Below, piece by piece: positions 1 to 4,995 of a stretch of DNA of 5,025 bases (positions are counted from its first letter, which is position 1; each line of letters opens with the position of its first letter). The stretch comes from Chlamydiota bacterium. Its GTDB lineage: Bacteria > Chlamydiota > Chlamydiia > Chlamydiales > Simkaniaceae. The stretch lies in NCBI GenBank assembly GCA_021772295.1, contig JAJFMG010000185.1, positions 1 through 5,025 of the forward strand, read 5' to 3'. A program made the translations under genes and the position numbers. A model generated the notes under the pieces. It was given only the letters and a program-made list of their open reading frames with translations, made no database searches and was not told the DNA's origin.

Positions 1-88
1 GAGTTCCATCTTTTTCCCATCTTCGAAGTGTGGAGATACTAACACCAAGAAAAATAGAGGCTTCGCCAATTTTATAAAATCTACTCAT
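1..88 (-). CDS. tnpA: IS607-family serine recombinase TnpA, N-terminal fragment (cut by window edge)
   Basis: The reverse strand reads ATG at 88-86 and stays open for 29 codons to the window edge. The peptide begins MSRFYKIGEASIFLGVSIST and continues LRRWEKDGT. This is the MerR-type winged helix-turn-helix that opens IS607 transposases: 'YKIGEAS' then 'LGVSISTLRRWE', where the second helix recognises DNA. Established knowledge: in IS607 elements this domain is followed by a small-serine-recombinase catalytic domain, and tnpA is usually followed by tnpB, the RNA-guided nuclease gene. Both would lie to the left of the window. No Shine-Dalgarno is seen, and a candidate promoter lies so close that the mRNA may be almost leaderless. 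The main alternative is a plain MerR-like regulator or excisionase. The serine recombinase domain itself cannot be seen, so intactness is unknown. Confidence 0.75.
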   Translation of the reverse strand, partial: MSRFYKIGEASIFLGVSISTLRRWEKDGT

Positions 89-96
89 TGGGGTAG

Positions 97-126
97 ATAA
101 TAACAGATTTGGTTAGATTTTTGCAA
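97..126 (-). promoter_or_regulatory. Candidate promoter of the IS607 tnpA gene
   Basis: On the minus strand TTGCAA (126-121, four of six matches to TTGACA) is followed after 18 nt by TATTAT (102-97, five of six matches to TATAAT). Initiation would fall near position 90, within a few bases of the tnpA ATG at 88. This fits the lack of a ribosome binding site and a leaderless transcript. The match is by eye and modest in an AT-rich region. Confidence 0.3.
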
Positions 127-128
127 GC

Positions 129-149
129 AGTTGCGAACCCATCGCAATT
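129..149. repeat. Hairpin near the tnpA-proximal end of the IS607-like element
   Basis: TTGCGA (131-136) and TCGCAA (142-147) are perfect inverted copies separated by ACCCA. The stem extends by a G-T and an A-T pair to 129-149. It lies 40-60 nt upstream of tnpA, where the end of an IS607-type element is expected. IS607 elements lack terminal inverted repeats, so the exact border cannot be placed. The hairpin could be a recombinase-binding site, a short terminator without a T-tract, or chance. Confidence 0.35.
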
Positions 150-294
150 CAAGAGTCATTAATCTAATACCAATACACATTCTATGTCTAATGATGAAGA
201 ATCCGATTCTTCAGTTGAATGGGTATACACCTCTTTAAAGTACGCTAAAAAACTCCTCATTCTTCGGTTATTATTAATAAAAAAATTTATAGCA

Positions 295-324
295 TTCCAA
301 TATTATTGGAAAATCAAGTATAAT
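295..324 (+). promoter_or_regulatory. Promoter with a 17-nt palindromic operator-like site
   Basis: TATAAT at 319-324 is a perfect -10 hexamer. Eighteen nt upstream is TTCCAA (295-300), a weak -35. The -35 lies inside the perfect palindrome TTCCAATATTATTGGAA (295-311), which has 8-nt arms around a central T. Transcription would begin near 331, giving a leader of about 20 nt before the ATG at 353. A symmetric site covering the -35 and spacer is the usual place for a dimeric repressor. A poor -35 with a perfect -10 would also suit an activator-dependent promoter. The promoter reading is inference; the palindrome is directly visible. Confidence 0.5.
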
Positions 325-352
325 AATTTAAAAAAAATAACTTTATGTAATT

Positions 353-2098
353 ATGCCTCCCATTAATACAGAAAATAAAATTGAACAAATTGTGGAAACT
401 AGGAGCTTTCCCGATGTAGCGCCGCAGACTTTCTTGAATAACAAAGAATTATTATATACCGTGCTATCCTATCTACCTTCTCCTCCCACAGATGCTGCGA
501 GAACCTGTAAGATATTTAATGAATGCACTGATGTGCAACACAACCTTAAGTTATTCTTTCAAAAATGGCCTTACGACCCTCAGACAAATACTTGCAAACA
601 AAAACAATCTTTTTTAAAAATTCTTGAAGCATCTCAGCGTATCGCAAAATATGTAGATGAAAACTCAGAATTAATAACAAATAAGATTTCATCTTTTGGG
701 TTCTTTGATGTCATGCGACATCGGATTGCATTTGAGTGGAATCTATGGAAAACCTTCATTGCTAGTCCTGCAAATAAATCGCACTTTCAGGATCTTCTTG
801 ATACCCAGGATTTCGAAAAAAAATTTGTTCTGCCACTAATTCTCAGATTAATAGAGCCAAAAAACATCGTAAGATTAGAAGATATATACCCATCTGAAGT
901 CAAGAGTCCAGGTGTTTCTGATGAGGATAGTGGCTCTGAACCCGATCCTTCAACAGACATAAGTACAATAGATAAGTTAACTTTAGTTCAATGCATTGGG
1001 CTTTTAAAAATTTTTACTCTTGCCAAAATTCATCACGTTACTTTCGCACATGAAGTTGAAACAAGAATTGTAAATGAATGGCACAATGTAACACCGGATT
1101 TACTTGATCAAGTTATCATTGGATTTCAAAAATACAACTATAATCTCAAAAATTTTAAACCCTACATTAGCTCCATTCTTGATTCGAATTCTCTTTCATA
1201 CGAATTTTGCTTTGATAAAGAAAAAAGACAATCACTAAATAAGTCCTTAACTTCACTGCTTGTTTTGTGCTACTTTTTAGGACTTACAAAACATTATGAG
1301 CCTTTACTCACACAGATCTCCCTTAATAAAGAAACACTTGATATACGAAATATTGCAAGCTGCCTTCAAATCAGTATCGGCACATATAAGTCTCGTGCCG
1401 GCATAAATCCGGCAAATGAAGAGTTCTTTTCAGATATTCTAACTCAAGCTGAATTAATTCTAAATGCCGAGCAAATGAATTGGATTCATGCTTATCAACA
1501 AAATGAAAATAACAAACTTGAACCTGATGAAAATTATGTAGAAAATATTGTTTTTTTCTTCAGCACTGTAAGAAGTCAACTAAACCAATGGGTTTTATTT
1601 AAAAATCATCTATCCATTTTTACAAATTTGCATCAACTCGAACAACTTCCTGAACATCTTTATTTCAAAATTCTTTGCACAATTTTTAGCTACGAAATTG
1701 ATATGCAGACACAATTTAATCCAGAACTCATTATTAATTATATGGCTAATAACTTACCTTCTATACATGAAAATGACCTTCTTTTTTTTCTATCGATTAA
1801 AATATTATCAGCAGAAAATGGTGTTACTCTCGAAGATGCACTTATTTTTCATATCGACTCAGGAAACTCTAATTATCATAATAAAACACTTCTGGAAATC
1901 ATGCGCCATTTTGCTTGTAAAGATGGTTCCTATGAAAATCAAAAAGCTATAAGTGTTATATGGAATCACTTTTTGCAGCAAATTGATCAAGTTGATACAA
2001 CTACACTTAATCAAATGTATTCCCTCATCCATCTATTTCCGCCAGATTGGGGCTTATTGGATGATGAACGACTCACACAAAGTACTATACCCATTTGA
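353..2098 (+). CDS. F-box-like, alpha-helical repeat protein; possible host-directed effector
   Basis: A 581-residue protein with no recognised enzymatic motif. Residues about 26-68 resemble an F-box: a Leu-rich helix (L28, E32 L33 L34, V37 L38, Y40 L41 P42) followed by T51 C52 K53 I54 F55, matching the usual 'LP.ELL..ILSYLP....VCK.W' pattern. F-boxes bind SKP1 and recruit targets to SCF ubiquitin ligases in eukaryotes, so in a bacterium one suggests a protein exported into the host. Residues about 187-202 form an acidic Ser/Asp/Glu/Pro-rich linker. The rest is Leu/Ile-rich and looks like stacked helices (about 206-278, 295-345, 430-500), faintly reminiscent of FASTK/OPR-type helical repeats. 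No signal peptide or membrane span is seen. The next in-frame Met is residue 121 and would remove the F-box, so 353 is preferred although no Shine-Dalgarno precedes it. The gene lies next to an IS607-like element, and the 3' end may be frameshifted. The coding call is firm; the F-box is moderate; the function is inferred. Confidence 0.85.
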   Translation: MPPINTENKIEQIVETRSFPDVAPQTFLNNKELLYTVLSYLPSPPTDAARTCKIFNECTDVQHNLKLFFQKWPYDPQTNTCKQKQSFLKILEASQRIAKYVDENSELITNKISSFGFFDVMRHRIAFEWNLWKTFIASPANKSHFQDLLDTQDFEKKFVLPLILRLIEPKNIVRLEDIYPSEVKSPGVSDEDSGSEPDPSTDISTIDKLTLVQCIGLLKIFTLAKIHHVTFAHEVETRIVNEWHNVTPDLLDQVIIGFQKYNYNLKNFKPYISSILDSNSLSYEFCFDKEKRQSLNKSLTSLLVLCYFLGLTKHYEPLLTQISLNKETLDIRNIASCLQISIGTYKSRAGINPANEEFFSDILTQAELILNAEQMNWIHAYQQNENNKLEPDENYVENIVFFFSTVRSQLNQWVLFKNHLSIFTNLHQLEQLPEHLYFKILCTIFSYEIDMQTQFNPELIINYMANNLPSIHENDLLFFLSIKILSAENGVTLEDALIFHIDSGNSNYHNKTLLEIMRHFACKDGSYENQKAISVIWNHFLQQIDQVDTTTLNQMYSLIHLFPPDWGLLDDERLTQSTIPI

Positions 2099-2391
2099 AG
2101 TCAAGAATCGTCCATTCGAGTTAGAAGCGCTTCCCAAAAAGTTGATGAAAAATCAGAATCACACTCAACTTAATAGCCTCACCCACAAGTAGCTACTTTT
2201 ACAAGTCTATAATGAAAAGCCCAACAAGTGTCTCTCAAAACCTCTTTTTAAAAATATTGTGATCAAAGCGATTTTTACTCAAAGAAGTAGGATCGACATC
2301 CAAATATTTTGATCAATTACTTGAAATTGAAGTAATACATGCCACATATCACAAACCTAACTTTGAACATCAAGTCCGTAGAAATGACTGA
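2099..2391 (+). pseudogene. Decayed coding remnant, possibly the original C-terminal extension of the upstream gene
   Basis: No intact gene lies in the 411-nt gap between 2098 and 2510, but two frames have too few stops for such AT-rich DNA. The frame with codons starting at 2097 reads into the gap as FEVKNRPFELEALPKKLMKN, meets TAG at 2190-2192, then stays open 39 codons to TGA at 2310. Around the T5 run at 2272-2276, removing one T would join it to the next frame, which is open from 2263 to 2388 and ends LLEIEVIHATYHKPNFEHQV plus five residues before TGA at 2389. Together this gives about 97 codons with one stop and one frameshift. The 581-residue protein may therefore have lost its true C-terminus through a frameshift near 2070-2096. 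Chance open frames remain possible, and no homology is recognised. The rest of the gap (2392-2509) holds only leader signals. Confidence 0.4.
2316..2336. repeat. Perfect 7-bp inverted repeat in the gap after the F-box-like gene
   Basis: ATTACTT (2316-2322) and AAGTAAT (2330-2336) are exact inverted copies around a 7-nt loop. No T-run follows on either strand, so it is a poor intrinsic terminator. It falls inside the apparent coding remnant, so it may simply be a by-product of that sequence. Confidence 0.25.
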
Positions 2392-2417
2392 CAATTACTT
2401 CTGCGATATCTTAAGCT

Positions 2418-2448
2418 TTGCCTAAAAGTTATTCTCAAATAATATTAT
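2418..2448 (+). promoter_or_regulatory. Candidate promoter of the MFS transporter gene
   Basis: TTGCCT (2418-2423) is followed after 19 nt by TATTAT (2443-2448, five of six matches to the -10 consensus). Initiation would be near 2455, leaving a leader of about 55 nt that contains the hairpin at 2471-2493. The spacer is longer than the preferred 17 nt, so this is only the best match visible in the leader. Confidence 0.3.
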
Positions 2449-2470
2449 GACAAAATATCTCTTTCTTGGT

Positions 2471-2493
2471 AGATAGGAGAAAAGCTCATATCT
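2471..2493 (+). promoter_or_regulatory. Leader hairpin pairing a GGAG motif upstream of the MFS gene
   Basis: AGATA (2471-2475) pairs with TATCT (2489-2493). After one mismatch, GAG (2477-2479) pairs with CTC (2485-2487), closing an AAAAG loop. The stem holds the only strong Shine-Dalgarno-like run in this leader (TAGGAGA, 2474-2480), but that is about 29 nt before the ATG at 2510, too far for normal use. Directly before the ATG there is only weak purine-rich sequence (AAGAAAG). An in-frame TAA at 2504-2506 rules out an earlier start. The structure may be incidental. Confidence 0.25.
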
Positions 2494-2509
2494 ATTAAGA
2501 AAGTAAGTT

Positions 2510-3766
2510 ATGCCCCATTCTAAAAAATTGAATCTCATGCGCTGGACAATTTGGGTTCTTGCTGTCTCTTTTTACTTTTATGAGTATACACTTCGTGTAT
2601 CACCTGGCGTAATGGTTCCAGAACTTATGAGAACCTTTAATGTAGGCGCCGCATCACTTGGAACTCTTAGTGCTTTTTATCTTTATGCTTATGCTCCCAT
2701 GCAACTTCCAGTCGGAATACTTATGGATAAATTTGGAGCAAGAAAACTTCTTACATTTGCTGCATTTCTTTGCGGAATCGGTGGCATGCTATTTGGAATG
2801 GCTGTTCATTTAAGTATTGCAGAGATTGGAAGGCTCCTAATGGGAATTGGATCTGCTTTTGCTTTTATCGGTGTACTCTATGTTAGCTACCATTGGTTTT
2901 CAGGAAAAATCATTGCACTGCTTATCGGAATTGGAAACTCTCTTGGAATGCTAGGAGCATTTGCAGGTGAAGGACCTCTTAGCTATAGCGTAGAATTTTT
3001 AGGTTGGAGAATAACAAGCATTGCTCTTGGGCTCTTTGGCTTATTTTTATCCATCTGTATGTTTATTCTAATCCGAAATGACCCAGATAGTTTAAAAAAG
3101 CATATTCCAAAAAACAAAGAAAAAACAAATACTCTCAAAAACCTAAAGCTTATCTGTAAAAACAAACAGACATGGGTAAATGGATTTGTAGCCCTTTTTT
3201 ATTATGCTACTACAGTTGGTTTTGCTGGACTTTGGGGGATTCCCTTTTTAGAAGAGGCTTATCAGCTTGATAAACACACCGCAAGTTTTGCAACATCTAT
3301 GATTTTTGTCGGTTGGATTGTGGGTGGCCCCATTATGGGTCTTATTTCTGATCGAATTAAACGAAGAAAACCACTAATACTTATCTTCTCTCTTGTCACA
3401 GCAGGACTACTTTCCTACATAATCTATGCAAGCCAAATGGAAACCTTCTATCTTTTCATACTACTATTCCTAGTAGGTGTTGCCACATCAGCCCAACTTC
3501 TCACCTATTCTTTAGCTATGGAGCTGAACAATAAAGGTGCAAAGGGCTCAGCTGCAGCGCTTACCAATTTCTTTGTATTTCTCTTTGGATCAATTTTACA
3601 ACCACTGATTGGATTTATTCTAGACTACGAATGGAGCGGGACACTCTTGGACGGCATCCCCTTCTACAATCCTCAAAGCTACCGAATTGCAATGAGTATC
3701 TTTCCTATAAGCTTAGTATTAGCATTTGTCTTTGCACTTTTTCTCAATGAGAAAAATCGCGCATAG
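2510..3766 (+). CDS. Major facilitator superfamily (MFS) transporter, 12 transmembrane segments
   Basis: A 418-residue polytopic inner-membrane protein of normal MFS length, with about 12 hydrophobic segments in two halves joined by a basic, hydrophilic central loop (about residues 190-222). MFS motif A occurs in the loop after the second helix (GILMDKFGARK, residues 69-79), and its degenerate repeat is in the second half (GLISDRIKRRK, residues 277-287), which is the family's signature arrangement. The N-terminal stretch 'FYFYEYTLRVSPGVMVPELM' followed by 'AYAPMQLPVGILMD' resembles permeases of gamma-proteobacterial and chlamydial intracellular bacteria, broadly the sugar-phosphate/organic-anion type. 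MFS proteins move small solutes by alternating access, usually as H+ or anion antiporters or symporters. The substrate cannot be read here. The gene converges with hemH with 11 nt between stops, so the two are not an operon and no haem link follows. MPHSKK is the only sensible start, since a stop lies two codons upstream. Confidence 0.92.
   Translation: MPHSKKLNLMRWTIWVLAVSFYFYEYTLRVSPGVMVPELMRTFNVGAASLGTLSAFYLYAYAPMQLPVGILMDKFGARKLLTFAAFLCGIGGMLFGMAVHLSIAEIGRLLMGIGSAFAFIGVLYVSYHWFSGKIIALLIGIGNSLGMLGAFAGEGPLSYSVEFLGWRITSIALGLFGLFLSICMFILIRNDPDSLKKHIPKNKEKTNTLKNLKLICKNKQTWVNGFVALFYYATTVGFAGLWGIPFLEEAYQLDKHTASFATSMIFVGWIVGGPIMGLISDRIKRRKPLILIFSLVTAGLLSYIIYASQMETFYLFILLFLVGVATSAQLLTYSLAMELNNKGAKGSAAALTNFFVFLFGSILQPLIGFILDYEWSGTLLDGIPFYNPQSYRIAMSIFPISLVLAFVFALFLNEKNRA
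3738..3756. repeat. AT-rich inverted repeat at the convergent MFS/hemH junction
   Basis: TTTTTCTCA (3738-3746) and TGAGAAAAA (3748-3756) are perfect inverted copies around one A. As RNA this gives an 8-bp stem with a 3-nt loop. It sits in the last codons of the MFS gene, just before the 11-nt convergent gap, where a shared terminator would be expected. The stem has few G-C pairs and no T-run follows on either strand, so terminator activity is doubtful. No better terminator is visible between the genes. Confidence 0.3.
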
Positions 3767-3777
3767 GCACTTGCAAT

Positions 3778-4827
3778 CTATGGACATACGAACTTACGCT
3801 CACATTCTTTATCTGCACATGATTCATCAAAAATTCTCTTTTTTAAATAATCAATCCATATAGGATGATTATTTAATGAAGTTGCGTATTCTAATATACC
3901 ACCAAGTTTGGCAAACTCCTCTCGATATTCTTCTCCAAGTTCTACAGTTGTCTCTAAACAATCACAAACAAAAGAAGGAGCAAGTATGAGCACACGCTTC
4001 ATACCTTTTGAAGAAAGATCTCTTAATACATCAGACACATAAGGCTTTATCCACTCTTCTTTTCCAAGTCTTGATTGATAACAAATTGTATAATCGCAGG
4101 TGTCTATACCAAGAGATCTTGATAAAGCTTTTGTAGTACGTATGCAGTTAGCTCTATAGCAATGCAAATTTTGTGCACATTTTGTATCGCAACACCCTTT
4201 AGTATTACATTTTTTAAATGTATCTGCCTTTTCCAAATACCTCTTTGGCAGTCCATGATAGCTAAATAAAATATGATCAAAAGAAGTTACATCTTTTTGC
4301 TCTTGAATTACTTCGGTAAAAGCTTGAATAAACCCTTCATCATCTGCAAAATTACCAAGCAGTGTCAACGGTGGGATCATCTCCCATTTCTTTACAACAT
4401 CGAAAACCTCTTCATAAATCGATCCAATTGTTGCTGATGCATATTGTGGAAATAGAGGAAGAATTACAATTTTGGAAACACCACCTTTTCGCAGCAACTC
4501 CAGTCCGCTCTGAATCGACGGACTCTGATATCGCATTGCAACCTCAACCTGAAAGCTCGAACCAAGCGTTTCCTCAAGTTCTCTTTTTAGTATTTTAGCA
4601 CCATTAATAAGTGGGGCGCCCTCTTTTGTCCAAATACTTTGATAGAGCATCGAAACCTTTTTTTTTCGAAGAGGAACAATAAGACCTTTTACAAGCAGCA
4701 GTCTTAAAAAATAAGAATAATCAATGACCCTACCATCCATTAAAAACTGATGCAAATACGCCTTTACATCTCTTTTTGTAAAGCTTTTGGGACTGCCTAA
4801 GTTTACAAGTAGCACTCCTGTTTTCAT
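3778..4827 (-). CDS. hemH: Ferrochelatase with a cysteine-rich internal segment
   Basis: A 349-residue protein of normal bacterial length that inserts Fe2+ into a porphyrin (protoporphyrin IX, or coproporphyrin III in some lineages) in the late haem pathway. Family marks: the N-terminal GVLLVNLGSP (4-13), 'FLMDGRVIDYSYFLR' (28-42), 'LPLFPQYASAT' (123-133), the catalytic 'FSYHGLP' with H191, 'CYQSRLGKEEWIKP' (249-262), and 'ETTVELGEEY' with conserved acidic E292/E296. The N-terminal style resembles the Bacteroidetes/environmental type rather than what I recall of Chlamydia trachomatis HemH. Six cysteines cluster at 207-228 (C207, C212, C213, C217, C223, C228), and three more end the protein (C337, C342, C348). 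Some ferrochelatases carry a [2Fe-2S] cluster, so one is likely here. The ATG has GAGGA (4835-4831) only 3 nt upstream, a rather short spacing. The gene is divergent from the histone-like gene. Confidence 0.95.
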   Translation of the reverse strand: MKTGVLLVNLGSPKSFTKRDVKAYLHQFLMDGRVIDYSYFLRLLLVKGLIVPLRKKKVSMLYQSIWTKEGAPLINGAKILKRELEETLGSSFQVEVAMRYQSPSIQSGLELLRKGGVSKIVILPLFPQYASATIGSIYEEVFDVVKKWEMIPPLTLLGNFADDEGFIQAFTEVIQEQKDVTSFDHILFSYHGLPKRYLEKADTFKKCNTKGCCDTKCAQNLHCYRANCIRTTKALSRSLGIDTCDYTICYQSRLGKEEWIKPYVSDVLRDLSSKGMKRVLILAPSFVCDCLETTVELGEEYREEFAKLGGILEYATSLNNHPIWIDYLKKRIFDESCADKECERKFVCP

Positions 4828-4873
4828 ATATCCTCACGAGTTGATTAAACAACAACCTACGCAATCAAATGAT

Positions 4874-4879
4874 ATTTTA
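4874..4879 (-). promoter_or_regulatory. Possible -10 element for hemH
   Basis: On the minus strand TAAAAT (4879-4874) matches the -10 consensus at five of six positions and lies 46 nt before the hemH ATG. No convincing -35 is visible at 16-19 nt upstream. The call is tentative; no other strong candidate stands out in the divergent region. Confidence 0.22.
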
Positions 4880-4929
4880 CCAAAAAAATGCAGCCACATT
4901 CGAAAGATTCTTTTTTCTTCTATCGGAAA

Positions 4930-4945
4930 AGCACTTCTTGGTGCT
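4930..4945. repeat. Short hairpin in the hemH/histone-like divergent region
   Basis: AGCAC (4930-4934) and GTGCT (4941-4945) pair perfectly, with a further T-G pair inside. On the minus strand the stem is followed by TTTT, giving a very short terminator-like shape. On the plus strand it overlaps the candidate -35 of the histone-like gene. With only five Watson-Crick pairs, chance is a fair explanation. Confidence 0.22.
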
Positions 4946-4965
4946 ATAAGATTTCCATCTATGAT
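4938..4965 (+). promoter_or_regulatory. Candidate promoter of the histone-like gene
   Basis: TTGGTG (4938-4943) is followed after 16 nt by TATGAT (4960-4965, five of six matches to TATAAT). Initiation near 4972 would give a leader of about 24 nt carrying the strong ribosome binding site at 4983-4987. The placement fits the downstream start codon well; the -35 is only a half match. Confidence 0.4.
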
Positions 4966-4982
4966 TAACACTTAACTTAAAT

Positions 4983-4987
4983 AGAGG
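4983..4987 (+). promoter_or_regulatory. Ribosome binding site of the histone-like gene
   Basis: AGAGG lies 8 nt before the ATG at 4996. This is the best-placed Shine-Dalgarno sequence in the window and supports a true start there despite only ten visible codons. Confidence 0.6.
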
Positions 4988-4995
4988 TATTTGAC

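Noticed and set aside
184..366. A 60-codon plus-strand frame with an acidic start and a basic, Leu/Ile/Lys-rich remainder, overlapping the F-box-like gene start by 14 nt
   Set aside because: It has no ribosome binding site, its sequence follows AT-rich composition, and it runs straight through the palindrome and TATAAT at 295-324. A promoter region read as codons is the simpler explanation, though a tiny cationic peptide is not strictly excluded.
1397..1413. Inverted repeat GCCGG...CCGGC
   Set aside because: It lies in the middle of the F-box-like coding sequence with no T-run, so it is most likely chance from codon content.
1698..1952. An 84-codon frame inside the F-box-like gene
   Set aside because: It is a frame shadow fully inside a longer coding gene, with a composition driven by T- and A-runs and no start signals.
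2388..2412. CTGACA followed by TATCTT as a promoter for the MFS gene
   Set aside because: The -10 match is poor and the spacing is short (13 nt); the TTGCCT/TATTAT pair further down is better, though still weak.
2983..3165. A 60-codon minus-strand frame inside the MFS gene
   Set aside because: It is the antisense shadow of a transmembrane-encoding stretch and has no supporting signals.
4362..4598. A 78-codon plus-strand frame antisense to hemH
   Set aside because: It lies wholly within strongly conserved ferrochelatase coding sequence on the other strand.
4787..4975. A 62-codon plus-strand frame over the hemH start and divergent region
   Set aside because: It overlaps hemH antisense and the promoter region, has no ribosome binding site, and no recognisable product.
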